Part shown: in pieces, positions 35,801-47,558 of the stretch | How the letters are laid out: every line of letters starts with the position of its first letter | How positions within the stretch are numbered: the first letter of the stretch is position 1 | From: Euphorbia lathyris | Taxonomy: Eukaryota > Streptophyta > Magnoliopsida > Malpighiales > Euphorbiaceae | Length of the DNA stretch: 64,000 bases | Assembly (NCBI RefSeq): GCF_963576675.1 | Contig: NC_088914.1 | Span: forward strand, 84,070,441-84,134,440 | Direction of reading: 5' to 3' | Translations under genes and position numbers: made by a program | Notes under the pieces: generated by a model | The model's database searches: none | What the model was told of the DNA's origin: nothing | What the model saw: only the letters and a program-made list of their open reading frames with translations

Positions 35801-38800
35801 TAAAAACAAGGACAGCTTCTGCCACTTTGTTGGACCATGAACTGATGCTTCATACTCTGAGAGAAGACTTTCAAGAACCTGAGCAATATAGATAGTTAAG
35901 TCATCAGCATGACTATAGAAGGATTATTGACATTCCACAAACTGAATGTAGCACCATTTTATGACTTCAATACTAAAATATAACACGCACAATCTATAAA
36001 AACAGATATAAACCAGTTCATCGATAGAGAACAGAGAATTTAACACAGCAATAGTAAAACATTCTTTGTAATAACCAATGAAGTAGACCTAAACAATAAC
36101 GTCTAGGTTCAACAGTCTCTTGAATCCAAAACTTTGTGCGTCCTAGGATGGCTGTGGTTCCTTTCTAGTGGCAGCGGCAGGAAAAATTGACAAATGAAGA
36201 GCTTGTTAGGCAGGTCATATAATTATATATATGGTAGTTTACCTCAGCAACATGCTCAAGCCTTGCGTTAGCAACTTGGCAAGCTTCTTGCAATTTCATT
36301 TCCATGCTTTTTATAACTTCTGAACAATGTGAATCTGCCTCCATAAATGCATCTCTTGCACGGATCTACACCATTGGATCAGAAACACGATGTTTATCAG
36401 CCAATATAAATAATGGTAAGCAATTGCCACAACAGTCAAAAGCAAAAATCTAATATTTAACGGAGCCTACAATATTTCCTTTTGAAGTTATCACATTCCA
36501 ACTCAAAGAAGATGCCTCAAGCACTCAGAGACTTTCCAATTATGATTTTCTCTGCTTTGCTCGCAAGCCTCTCCGATTTGGAGTTAACGAGTTTGCAAGT
36601 CCTTTACATGTATTAAGCACTATTTTAGTTGAGACAAGATATTAATAATCAAGTTAACAGGGGGGGGAAAAGTAAAATACTTTTGGAATCTAAATTAATT
36701 AATAGACAAAATATTCAACAGAAAAAATGGAAGAAAAAATAATTTGATAGACACTAGCTGATTCTAGTCATGCCAATCACTGAATAATTATTTATCAGAA
36801 AAGAACGCAAGAAAGGGAATAGAAAAATGAATGTCCAGGTCAGACTCTAACCTGCCAAGAGGAAGATATTGTAGGAATGCTGCTCTCATTAAGAACATCA
36901 AGGAAAAACTTTGTGATAGTAGCAAGAAGTGGTCCTGTCACAGCACTACCTCCTACTTGCTTAGGCCTAGTTCTCTCATAAACGAACTTCACAAAAACAT
37001 CAAGCCCCGATTGAAATTCTGGCCGAAATTTGTCTAGCTGAAGACATGAATTATTACAGCAGAATAAGTTATTAATTTCCTAGGCACTAAAACTCAAATT
37101 GATACAAACAATAACTTACCGAGACTTGGTCAAGGTGTTGAAGTTCAGTTTCATTGTTCAAGGGACGGACCAGAGTGAAGCATTCTTGATTTGGAAAAAT
37201 AGCTCGAATGGACTCACAAATCTGGTATTAAACATACAAATCAACAAACACAATGAAACAGACCGCCTAAAAATTACAGATATAAACTCTTTCAGTCAGT
37301 CAACAAGTGCATTTCCTACAAGTTTATTCTATTGCTTCTCCAATATTATTTTAAGTTGGTAACATACTGGAAATGAAAATGTCTTGCTAAATTATATTTA
37401 AGGTCGATACGACACCAAAGTACATCTAATATCCTTCTTGCAAGAGTGTCCGCAATTAAGTATGTCAGATGGCATACTAAAAACACCATGATGTTCCACA
37501 GCTATATTTTCAATATTTAATGATATAATTACCTGGTTTTTGGTAGCAATATCCTTTCCACCATCAAGCATTGGCCTCAGTGCATGTTTTAGGTAATCAT
37601 GCGGTGTTATTCTTGTATTATCCTCCACCAAATCTAAGTAAAAATCCTGAGTAGCAAATCAGAAGGTGGCATGAGAATTGACACCAATTAGGTAATATAT
37701 TTCAATTCATGAACGAAGTATAATTCTTAAAAAACAAACAAAGCATTGAAAGTGCATTAGCATGTTGTTATGTGAACCGCGTAAAGAACACAATGATAAG
37801 GTAAAAATCATTACCCGTAAAAGCCAAATAAAGACTGGGATGAAGTATTCAAATTCAGAGATTGAGTCATTTCTTTCAGAGGCTCTAACATGAATATGCT
37901 TAGTCATTTCAGTGACAAGAGAAAGACGATCTAGTGCAGCTTCATCAATTAGACCTACCTGAAAATATACATTACGTTAAAACATTGGAATTTAGGCAAT
38001 AATAACCAAAATAGGACATTATATGCAAGATGTGTAAATACCTGGTTGTAGATAAACATGCTTGATAGAAGGACTGCCAATGTAAACATCTTAGCGCTAT
38101 GCATCCCCTGTTGGAATATGATAATGTCCACATGATAAACAATTCTATTCGAAAAAACAAGGGACTTGAAAAGAAGAATGTGATCAAACATGCACACTTA
38201 AGATATATATTTGATGTACTCACTGCCATGATTATCTGCTTTTCCTAATCATTTTTTTTCAAAAATACAGTAATACAGAGATCCATTAGCTATTCCCTTG
38301 TTCAATCACTAATGTAAAGCATGTCTGAGGCTACTTTAAATGGTCTCAAGCCGGGATTAAGAACTGAGCATCAAATAAAATTGATTTAAAAAATACTAAT
38401 GTGAATCATGGTAACACATTGGTTGATAACACAAGTCAAAAGACAAAGAAATACTCAACTGTATGGTCATAAGCATTGATTCCGCCACTGTCAAATAGTA
38501 AAAGATCATATTCAGTTCCATCAAGTGCAATTCTTTTCAGAGGTTCACTCCACATCCAAAGCCCCTTAGTGCATGATTGATGGGTTGATGATATCGGAAA
38601 CCCCGAGCTCTTCCCAAGAATCTACACATGTATGTAAAAGACGCACATTTATGATTTGAATCCAGAAAACATTCTTGAAAGACAACAATCAATCTACAGA
38701 AGGACTCAACTTATAAACCAGGCAAGAAAAAAAGACTGCAAAAAACAATATCCCAGTATCCCGCTTAATTCATTATAATTATCAGCAATTCCAACAAGTC

Positions 38801-39649
38801 ACACATTCTGCAATACTCACAGATAGACCTGGCAATTGTCGTGTTTCGTGTCAAAATCGTGTTATCTCATATTTATGTTCCATATGGTTTTATATGTTAT
38901 AAATGTTAGAAAAATGACTTTCGTGTCAATCGTGTCGTGTCAGTCGGGTTGGCTCTGTTTTCGTGTTTTCGTGTCAGAAATTGCCACCTCTACTCACAGA
39001 GACAAGGTCAATGCCTATAACATGGAAACTTTAGGAAATCTTCATTCTCTGTCTTTGAAACATTGCACCATGTAGTACTATCTGAACTTCAATTTATAAC
39101 CCCAAAGAAAAAGATCTCAGAACTTCCATTTTTGTAACAGAAAAATCTCCATCCATTTTTTCCCCCAAAAATTCAAGTATAGTAACAATGATATTATTTA
39201 GTGACAAGTTGCAAGTAAAATATACCCTAAAAGAGATAGCAATAAGCAGCATTAAGAAGTCCTAAACCATCCAAACAGCCAAGAAAAATTGCACAAGTAA
39301 ATAACATAGTGAAGTATCCACATAAGATAGTTTCACTATTTTCCATTGATTTGTAGAAATTGGTGGCCAAAAACTCTGATCATTGAAATATTGAAGAATC
39401 TGTTGGAATTACCTGGTTCACAATGAAGCTTTTACCCTGACGGGCAGGGCCAAAGATGGAGACAACGGCAACAGGTCCTTTAATTCGCTGAAGAACGTCA
39501 ATGGCTTCTGAGTCAAGCCTAAGGTTGTCATTTTCATCAAAATACACAAACCGTATCGGCCTTCCTGAATCGATTCGATGGCGATCGGTGTCCTTCAAGG
39601 AAGATGAGGATGCAGAGGAGGAGACAATGTTCAGCGCCCGTTCCACCAT
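32870..39649 (-). CDS. Guanylate-binding protein-like GTPase (GBP family) with duplicated coiled-coil exon
   Basis: A dynamin-related large GTPase of the plant GBPL type. Thirteen exons (minus strand): 39649-39413, 38621-38460, 38107-38042, 37958-37815, 37646-37533, 37221-37120, 37037-36852, 36365-36243, 35878-35793, 35577-35019, 34636-34559, 34463-33873, 33778-32870. They sum to about 1,118 residues and every junction keeps frame. The P-loop is GPARQGKS (about 66-73); the G3 motif is DSGGIN where relatives have an acidic third residue (DSEG). The helical GBP domain (exons 4-8) is followed by a long coiled coil and a conserved C-terminus EHGFGSELKKLKQPRKKDILSLY. Exons 12 and 13 contain near-identical copies of one stretch. 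GBPs act at membranes or in nuclear condensates in defence; the exact role here is inferred. Confidence 0.9.
33240..34610 (-). repeat. Tandem duplication of a GBP coiled-coil exon (685-bp unit, two copies)
   Basis: Copy 1 is 33240-33924 and copy 2 is 33925-34610, offset 685-686 bp. The unit runs from the 3' part of exon 11, across an intron, to the middle of the last exon. The junction joins ESTQET to KVEDSERRLTSLTSDLK, i.e. it fuses the body of the final exon to a copy of the end of exon 11. The new exon 12 is 591 nt with phase 0 at both sides, so the frame is kept. The copies differ at about 19 of 182 residues. Confidence 0.9.
34720..34880. mobile_element. hAT-like MITE in a GBP intron
   Basis: 161 bp with termini CTATGTTGCATG and CATGCAACATAG, flanked by exact 8-bp duplications CTTGAAAG (34712-34719, 34881-34888). 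The 8-bp duplication points to the hAT superfamily. It lies in intron 10. A shorter relative is at 52900-52966. Confidence 0.88.
38824..38992. mobile_element. hAT-like MITE in GBP intron 1
   Basis: 169 bp with termini TAGACCTGGCAATT and AATTGCCACCTCTA, flanked by exact 8-bp duplications CTCACAGA (38816-38823, 38993-39000). Internal motif cgtgtttcgtgtc. A truncated relative is at 30135-30265. Confidence 0.9.
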
Positions 39650-40425
39650 TACTGAATTTGCTGTTTCTTTTTTCAGTAACTTTTTTTTTCACAATATATA
39701 TACTCTCTATGGTAAGAAAATCGGCTCTGAAAAGAAAAAGAGAAAAAAAATAAATTAAAGCACTCTTTGTCCCTAATATTGCTTTTACTTCTATCTATTA
39801 TTTGTTAATATTTACTCCCTAGACTATTCAAAAGGTTAGTATTTGCACATAATCTATTATTTATTAACATTTGTTCCTTTATCCAAAATTAGTATTCTCC
39901 TTTTTTTCGCTCTTAGTTTAATAAAAGGGCAAAACCTTGTGTGAAGGAAAGAGATATTTTCTCATATAGAAAATGAGTCCCGCCAAGCCTTCTCTAAAAG
40001 GACTGCATTGGGGTAAAGTCTTCTTATCGATCTCTGGTTTCGGCTTCAATCATCCTTACTAATTGAGGTTATACCAATTCTAGATAGATAAAAAAGGTAA
40101 ATATTACTAAATAGTAGATACGAAATAAAAATAAGATAAATCAAAGACCTAATGTTATCCTAGGTAAGGAGTCAAAAACTAATATTTTGAATAGGTTGAG
40201 TGTTAAATAGCGATTTAAGCCAACAAAAAAAATCCATTAACACCTTATCTAACTTTTTACCATTGCACCGAACTTATCAATTTTGGACATATAACACTCC
40301 ATTTACTGGCTTGCACACTTCACCTTTGATCAAATCTCCGATACGAGTTTTATTTAAAGTTTACCAAATCACCAAATGAAAATCTTAATCTTAAAATTGA
40401 CGAGTTCAATCTAATTTCATCAAGT
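39650..40425. other. GBP upstream region
   Basis: Contains the putative promoter of the minus-strand GBP gene (AT-rich, tatatata near 39700). No other gene seen. Confidence 0.4.
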
Positions 40426-40966
40426 GATCGATGGAAACCTCCGAAATTAAGTTTTTTCAAACTTAATTATGATGCCTCATTTTCTGTTAGAACGTCTCAT
40501 GGTTCTTTTGAAATGGTGGTTCGGGATCGCAACGGTCTTGTTTCAATATATGGTGGAGGACTAATTGGAACTACAATATCTGCATTGTACGTAGAATTAT
40601 TAGCGATTCTATTTGCATTACGTGTGGTTCGCGATTGTGGATATCAATTGATTTTGGTTGTATCTGATCCAGTTTCAGCCATTATTTACTTAAAGGGGAT
40701 CATATTTTTGTCAAACTGGTTAGATGTAATTCTTAGAGATATATTGGAGATTACGCGTTCTTTCCGATCAATTGAGTTCATGGCATGCATGAGAGGCGCT
40801 AAGCGAATGTTATCCCACATAATTTAGTTGCTTGGGCACACTTTCTATATAATTTGGAAATTCTGATAAAAAAATTTCCTATTTATGTTTTTTCTTATAT
40901 TCAGGATGATGTTATGTTTGTCGTTTCATAATAGAAGTTTTATGATTATTACAAAAAAAAAAAAAA
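40426..40966 (+). pseudogene. LINE-type RNase H-like (RVT_3) fragment with poly(A) tail
   Basis: The frame reads DRWKPPKLSFFKLNYDASF then VVRDRNGLV, YVELLAILFALRVV and VSDPVSAI: the plant RNase H-like domain found at the 3' end of L1-type LINEs, with its first Asp (NYDASF), Glu (VELLAI) and Asp (VSDP). After MRGAKRM the expected VAHNLVAWAH is shifted by one base (40815-40850), so the frame breaks. A run of 15 or so A at 40951-40966 fits a LINE tail. 5'-truncated retrotransposition is the simplest reading. Confidence 0.7.
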
Positions 40967-41364
40967 GACAAGTAAATATGTCAAGCTATAAAAATTATAA
41001 ATTGCATAGACAAGTTGATATGTCAAGCTATAAAAATTACAAATTTAAATATGTAATAAATCCAAATATAAGAAAAATAGATGTTTTTTTTTATAGAAAT
41101 AGGATCGATACAGAAACAAGAGCCTCCAACTAGATCGGTACTTCTAGTTCAAAATTGTAAAACCCGAATATATAAATAAATGAAAAATATAATATCAAAT
41201 AGAGAAGAAGAAAAAATGAACGATAAAAATGTTATAAGTTTACATATATAAATACTTTTTAATCCTTTATTTTATTTTTATTTTGCAAAATTTAAAAGCA
41301 CAAATTAAAATAATAATAAAAAAATACATGGTTACAATTATTTCAAAATATATGTCTATTATTT

Positions 41365-41700
41365 TTTTCATTGCCAGATGAAAAATATGTTTTTTTTTTA
41401 AATATGTTTTACATTGCTAGCAAATCGAGAATAACATTGTTAGAATTATGACGTGGCAATTGACATTTTGATCCAATTTTTTCTTTTTAAATATCTCTTG
41501 TTTTCTTTCAATTTCTTTCATTATCCCTCCTATCTACTTCTTGCTCCACTCTCTTTTATTCCTCTATCAATAAAGATATTTTTAATGAAAAAATTAAAAA
41601 TTACATCATAATTTCTAACGGTGTTAGAAAAAGTTCTTCAATTTGCTAATAGTTTAAAACACAAATTTCATTTTGTAATGAAAAAATTACATGCAGTAGT
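41365..41700. mobile_element. Degraded inverted-repeat element
   Basis: The stretch around 41410-41460 (ttgctagcaaat...tgttagaattatgacgt) is repeated in inverted form at 41600-41660. Arms are imperfect and the ends are not definable. Confidence 0.35.
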
Positions 41701-42167
41701 GAAAAAAAAAACGTTATTATTAATGCTTTATATGTGACGAGCTCCCATACGCAACGTTATGAAAATATTATATGTAACAGTTTTGAAGAAATCATGTTAC
41801 AAAGTATCGCAAAATCAAATTGGTTGGACTATTGGTAATGGGATTGATTATGCCCATTAACACATACTATTGTCAATAACTGGCCAAGAAAAAGTGCATT
41901 ACAAACATATTGGTCGAAACAGAGTTAACTAAGTATGTGCATTACAAATATATTCATTTAACTAAGCACTGAAGATAAGCTTAGGGATGTCGAAAGCTCA
42001 ACATTTGACGGTTTCCAAGGTCGGGTGAAGTACACAATTCGTGTGGTAGTTCATATAATATCGGTGTTAAATGTGGCAGACACTACTTTGAAGAATTAGT
42101 CAGTGTTGGCAAGCTCAGTTTACTGCCTCATTACATTTTTGGGGACAAAAATGCGCTAAAGGGAGAG

Positions 42168-42480
42168 TGTTATCACGTACCAGTGTAGGAAGAACTAATT
42201 GGTTATTTGCCAATTCAGGATTACAATTATTCTAGTTATTCTGTTAGTAGTCTAATGCTTTAATTGTTAATTTCCTAAATGTTATTTTCTATTAGTCGTT
42301 GTTTTGCATTTAGGATCATATTGTTAGCCTATTTAAACTGTAGCTAGTTTGTTATGAAAGTTATAGAATCTATAATAGTATTTGTACCTTTTGCTGACCC
42401 CAGCTTAGGACAACCGCAATATAAAGTCGTGGAATCATTATCACAAACTATCAATGAACAAATATCAAGTTAATTGTTCT
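42168..42480 (+). mobile_element. Possible LTR fragment
   Basis: A purine-rich run (aaagggagag, 42158-42167) directly precedes TGTTATCACG, as a PPT would precede a 3' LTR, and the downstream sequence has LTR-like features (cctatttaaactg). No partner LTR or coding part is seen, so this is tentative. Confidence 0.3.
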
Positions 42481-43500
42481 ATATTCTTTTTTTTCTTTTC
42501 TTTTTTATCTCTTTCTTTTCTTCCCCTGTTTCTCTAATTCTGTTCTAATCTTTCCCGTCAGAATTCCTAATCTTAACACATCCAATGGCTAAAATCAACA
42601 TTTTTTACCTTCGCGGACGAAATGAAAGGAATAAAATAGCTTCAGATGTGTTCAATTTTGAGGAAGGGAGTTGAAGCCATCTAAGTTCTGGCGGGTATGG
42701 TATCAAGGGAGAGAGCATTGAAGAGAGAGAAAGGTGTATATTATTGGTTAAGGAGAATGTGCAATTGATTTGATTTTTAAAAAGAAATAAATGCTTCTAT
42801 AACCATTTGACTAAAGTTGTCACAAATTTTTTTTTTTAACACTATTAGTATTTTTTAACTTCAAGGTACCCCTTTGTTAATTTTTAAACTACGGAATTGT
42901 ATTTGCAAATCGGTTAAACCATATGCTTTATTTTTATATTTTTCTCTTTTCAATATTTATAGACACATCCTAAAACCGTGAAACTCAAAAAATTGAAACT
43001 TAGACCAAATCTAATAATACATGCGTTGTTACAAAGATAATTGGACAAGGGAATAATGTCAGTACTAGGTTTTATAGACGCTCAACACTCGTACGAGTCC
43101 AAACTAATCTGATACAGTTGAAATAATCACTTGTTATGGAGACATTCTACACTCATACCGGTCCAAACTAATTTGAAACAGTTCAAATAATGACACATCA
43201 ACAGAGATATTGACAACTCATCATCTCAACGGTCCGAGACCAATATGGTCCGGAACCATTGTAGAATTTGTCCATTAACAAAGACATAATGAGGTCAACA
43301 ATCAGTGAATAATGAAGAAGAGCCTCACAATTTTGACTATACCACCAAATTTTGACATGTACTTGCACTTGTAGGACCACTTAACCAAGAGATCAAAACA
43401 AGCAAACCCAAAAACCCACCTCACTTCTCTATAAGAACCTACTCAATTCTCTACTTTCTTTATCTACAATACAAGAGTTTCAGCTACAGAATTTCAAAAC

Positions 43501-44061
43501 ATGAATCCAGATTTCAACCAATCACAGAAACTAAAGAAAAGGCTTGGCAGAGACCAACTTAGGATCTTGGAAGCAAGTTTCTGTGCCAATCAGAAGCTAA
43601 AACCAGAGTTCAAGTTCGAGCTTGCCCGACAACTGGGAGTTTCACCAAGACAAGTAGCAATCTGGTATCAGAACAGAAGGGTCAGACACAAAACTGAAGC
43701 TAAAGAGCAGGACTTTAACAACATTCAACAAGAGCTAGGTAATGTATTAGCTGAAAAAATTAGGCTCGAGAAAGAAGTTTGTTCGCTAAAATACGAGCTA
43801 AAGAAGGTTCGAGAGATGCTAGGACTCGCATCAACTACTACTCTTCTATCAGGCTCAGTATCTGATGATGATGCTTCCAATTCATACTCACCTGGAAATA
43901 TGCCTTACAAGTGGCCTTATACCAGTAAGGTTCCAGATGAGGAACTTTACGCTTGTCTAAGTTGGCCTGTCAACATGCTAGAGAAGTATGAAAACAATCA
44001 AAGACTACTGATTCAATCGGTAAATTGTGATCAGGACACATATAGTCACTGTAAAATGTAG
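43501..44061 (+). CDS. HD-Zip class I homeobox-leucine zipper transcription factor, ATHB-52-like
   Basis: A nuclear DNA-binding regulator; class I HD-Zip dimers bind pseudopalindromic CAATNATTG sites. 186 residues, intronless. The homeodomain runs about 11-66: KKRLGRDQLRILEASF in helix 1, ELARQLGVSPRQVAIWYQNRR for helices 2-3. The leucine zipper follows (about 72-110; LGNVLAEKIRLEKEVCSLKYELKKVREML). The short acidic tail has DEELYACLSW, like the ELYAC motif of ATHB-52. Oddities are Tyr for Phe in WFQN (known in this clade), and Val-Arg-His where most members have Ala-Arg-Trp after QNRR. The start is the first Met, 9 residues before the homeodomain. ctctataagaa (about 70 bases upstream) is a TATA-box candidate. 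Confidence 0.92.
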   Translation: MNPDFNQSQKLKKRLGRDQLRILEASFCANQKLKPEFKFELARQLGVSPRQVAIWYQNRRVRHKTEAKEQDFNNIQQELGNVLAEKIRLEKEVCSLKYELKKVREMLGLASTTTLLSGSVSDDDASNSYSPGNMPYKWPYTSKVPDEELYACLSWPVNMLEKYENNQRLLIQSVNCDQDTYSHCKM

Positions 44062-44930
44062 AAATTTGCAAGTTATATGTTATGTTTTATGAATAAAAGT
44101 AAGTTTTTCAAGAGTTCCATTCACAGTTCATATTTCCGCATGCAAAAAGATTAAGAAAAGAAAAAAAAACTGTCCCTATTGCAATTAGGATTCTAGTAAC
44201 TGTTCAAACACGGCATTCTGAAGCTAAGCTCCTAGTCTTTACTGTGTGATCTGCATCACAAATTTGCACTTCTAGTTTGAATTAGCGCTGTCACAACTTA
44301 CAGACACCCACCCACCTGACACAACCCGTTTAAATAAATAGATCACATAATACGATTATGACACGACAATCCATTTTAAAACCCTAGTTTGAAAGGTTAC
44401 CTGTATAATTTGTCAGGATGTATTGCCATTACATTGATCCTTCTAGATTTTAGAATATGCATGCACTTGACATCAACCCATTTTGGTGGTCCTCATCATC
44501 TAGGTGTCAAAAAATTAGACTAGTTAGTATGATAATCCATACTGGTTGGCTGTACCAAAGTCAAAAATGGGTCCCAGTTACAAGTTTCTTGCTTAAAAAA
44601 TGCGTATACATACATTCTAAGTTTCAGTCAACTTGAAAGGTGATGCAGACACTTCTCACCTCGCTCCAAACTTATTAACAAGTTGGTTTTGCAACTTGAA
44701 CATGAAATCAGCTGCCTTTATCAATTTTAAGGCATATCCTTTTATTATCACCAGTTCCTGTAACCGGAATTCAATTGGAATCAGTCAAATCAGAAGTTTC
44801 CAGTACATACACTCTCATTCTTGAGATTGATACCTTGCTCAATGATGTTTTAACTGCTATGACTTTTATCATGAATTATCTACAAAAGATAAATCATGTT
44901 GCTAACATTTTTTTTAAAAGGAAACAGAAA
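44062..44930. other. Intergenic, no gene recognised
   Basis: Downstream region of the HD-Zip gene. A patch at 44277-44400 has the repetitive caccc...acgacccg style of degraded transposons. Nothing coding. Confidence 0.45.
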
Positions 44931-45006
44931 GGCTTAATACATATATTGCCCCATGTACTCCAAAAAATTTAACTGTCACCCTGAACTTTTAGAAGTTTCA
45001 AATGAC

Positions 45007-45131
45007 CTCCTATTCTTGTCTAATTGCATTCAATAACCTCCTATTTTTGTCCAGTTACATTCAATAACCCCTCTTCTTGTCCAGTTACATTCAATAACCT
45101 CCTATTCTTGTGCAGTTACATTCAATAACCC
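45007..45131. repeat. 31-bp tandem repeat, four copies
   Basis: Unit cctcctattcttgtc followed by cagttacattcaataa, with small changes. It is an expansion of the TIR's own sequence inside the MITE. Confidence 0.8.
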
Positions 45132-45337
45132 AAAACTTCAACTGCCCCATGAACTTTCAAGAGTTCCTGATTATTTGTTTATTTGGCATTTTCTTTTTGA
45201 CACGTGGCGGAGCGTGTCCCCTATTTTCTGCATTCAACAATTTCTATTGAGAAATAGAGAGTTATTGAATGCAATTGGACAAGAACATGAGATCATTTGG
45301 AACCTTTGAAAGTTCAGGGGGCAGTTGAAGTTTTGGA

Positions 45338-45862
45338 CCATAGTTATTAAAGGCGCGCCTCGGCTACCTTAGGGTAATTTAGGGTATTTTAGGGTTGAGG
45401 GTATTTTAGGGTTTTGAGGGTATTTTAGGGTTAGGGTATTTTAGGGTTTTTTAAGTTCAGAAAATAAAAGAAAAGCAGAGACAGACAAAGATGACCATTT
45501 TTACTCCACATATCGCAACAGACACTTTGCTCTCCTCCCTCCATCAACGGTGCTTCCATCTATCAGGGTTGATGATGATTATGGTTCTGATGAAGATTTG
45601 GAAGGAAGACTAGGAAGTTAAAGATTAGTTGTTTTCTAAAGTCAAGACTATTAGTATTTTCTTTAGTTTTAAATTTTAAGTCGGAATTATGAGTCTATGA
45701 TTATGCCTTAGTAGTTAACTAGAGCTTACCTCATGCATTTTATGGTTTTATTGTTGGTATTTAACTATTTGTGATTATTTGTGACTAGTATTATGAATTT
45801 ATGATTGTTTTTTTTTTTTGTGTGCCTCGGGTCGCTCGGGCGCGCGCCTTTAATAACTATGG
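45338..45862. mobile_element. Small element with CCATAGTTATTAAAGGCGCG termini, nested
   Basis: Termini match in inverted orientation (ccatagttattaaaggcgcg...cgcgcctttaataactatgg). It contains five tattttaggg units (45383-45455), a telomere-like degenerate run, and an open scrap ending GSDEDLEGRLGS, of the type found beside BED-finger/hAT remnants. The target duplication is not clear. hAT-like is a guess. Confidence 0.6.
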
Positions 45863-46880
45863 AGTAGAGGGGGGCAAAATGTATTAAGCCAAACAGGAAA
45901 CATATAGAATAAGCATAAAATATGCTCATCTTCCCACTCTGTGTGATCCAAAAATATAAGGTTGATATGTCAAAAAGGTGCTATCAAACATCTTAAGGTT
46001 TGAATTAGAAGCCAACTTTTGGGAGGAAAACAGATCACATCGTCTCTTCTTACTGTTAACTATTCCTTTACTTTAATGATCAGCAAAATATCATAGAGAA
46101 TCTTGGTGGGAACCCTAATGAAAGCTAGGCAATTAAGATGACAAGAGAATTTGGAAAGATTAGTTGACATTATTGCATTACTGCTAAACTAACTCTACTA
46201 TACAAGATACTTCAAATATATGCAGGGAACAATAGCAAATGAGGGAAACCAATATACAAATGTAGTTTGGCCCACAATTATAAGCATTATTAGTCGAATG
46301 CCTTCCCCTGCTGCATTACAAGTCATTGCTTCAATAAATGGCAAAATTTGCAAAATTATGCACATCTCTATTGATTTAGTGTCAATAATCATCCAATAAC
46401 TCATTCCTTCTTAGTTTTCCTATGGAGAAGGTTGTAATCCATGTGGTCTGTAGTGTACCTTCTAAGTTCTAACACATGATATTACAGGGATGGACCAAAC
46501 ACTTCTATGAAGCTTCCTTATAATCCATAGTGCAATCCACATATTTAAACCTTGAAATCAGCTCCCAAATTTTATAACCACTATAAATACCCAACATTTA
46601 TAACTGAATTTTCACAGTAGACCAAAATTAAACACCAACAAGTAAAGACATCATAGAACAACAATTATCACACTATAGTTATCCCCAAGCATAAATTATA
46701 ATTAAAACCCAATTCTAGAACAAAACTTTACATCGTTTTTGTGTAATATGCTGTGTCATTTGAGCTACCATGGCATACCTTAATAGACTATTACAAAATA
46801 CAAACATCTTATACTATCATGAGTCAACAAGGAGAAGTGTAAATTCATAACAAGCTGAAGAATTACCAACATGTATGCAG

Positions 46881-47558
46881 CTATGTCTTCTTCTTCCGAA
46901 ATATATAAACATCAGCCTCTTCGTAAGCGTAATCTGGATGCAAATCCTCATGTGGAACCTTCTCAATCAGAAAAACCTCTCTACAAATTTCCCAAAATTT
47001 CTTATCCGCTTCCGGTGACCTCACTTGATACCCTAACAAAACAACACCGTCGTCTGCCATCAACGCTTCCATAGCCCCTACGAGCTGCGAGACAGATTCT
47101 TCAATATAAACCACGTCCGCCGCAATCACAAAATCAAACGGCGGCTTTTGCGCCTTAATTTGGTCCTCATTGTTCCAATAGAGAATCGATGTTTTCAGCA
47201 TCTTTCCTAGGACTTGCTTATTCCGCTTCAAATTGTGCTTCAGAGCAGGCATGACCGGCGCGATGTCAGTGAGGACAATTTCGGTCAGGCCAAGCAGATA
47301 AAAAGCCATGGCGGCTACTCCACATCCGGTGCCGAGCTCGATTGCACGGCGCGACTTGGATCGGAAGTCAAAGAGTTCCGAGTAGGGGTTTGGAGTAGAT
47401 GAGGCGGCGGCGGTGGACCAGCGCTCGACGAATTTGGCGAGGACCAGAGAGCAAGGCCAGACGGAGGTGCCGACGTGCATGGAGCCATTGTCCTGCTGGA
47501 TGGAGAGAAGCTTATCTCGTATCGGGAGCTCTATCACCGGTGAGTCTGTGAATTTCAT
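46881..47558 (-). CDS. METTL21-type (family 16) SAM-dependent methyltransferase
   Basis: A seven-beta-strand methyltransferase of the family that includes protein-lysine methyltransferases METTL21; substrate not deducible. 225 residues from MKFTDSPVIELPIRD, single exon. Visible motifs: MHVGTSVWPCSLVLAKF before the fold; motif I AIELGTGCGVAAMAF (SAM binding); VLTDIAPVMPALKHN (post-I); and the family signature AADVVYIEESV. The end DYAYEEADVYIFRKK is family-typical. The frame stays open upstream to 47633 (25 more codons), but that stretch is GC-rich, low in similarity, and most plant relatives start MKFTDSP, so I chose 47558. It lies convergent to the HD-Zip gene. Confidence 0.9.
   Translation of the reverse strand: MKFTDSPVIELPIRDKLLSIQQDNGSMHVGTSVWPCSLVLAKFVERWSTAAASSTPNPYSELFDFRSKSRRAIELGTGCGVAAMAFYLLGLTEIVLTDIAPVMPALKHNLKRNKQVLGKMLKTSILYWNNEDQIKAQKPPFDFVIAADVVYIEESVSQLVGAMEALMADDGVVLLGYQVRSPEADKKFWEICREVFLIEKVPHEDLHPDYAYEEADVYIFRKKKT

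Larger units (their letters stand above)
44931..45890. mobile_element. MULE-like MITE with a second element inserted in its right arm
   Basis: Termini ggcttaatacat and atgtattaagcc, arms of about 100 bases (left 44931-45040; right split around 45235-45337 and 45863-45890). Flanks AAACAGAAA (44922-44930) and AAACAGGAA (45891-45899) match at 8 of 9 positions, a MULE-like 9-bp duplication. Inside are four copies of a 31-bp repeat (45007-45131). Another element, 45338-45862, interrupts the right arm. Confidence 0.75.

Noticed and set aside
45007..45131. CRISPR-like regularly spaced repeats
   Set aside because: Plant DNA, contiguous 31-bp units without unique spacers; an ordinary tandem repeat.
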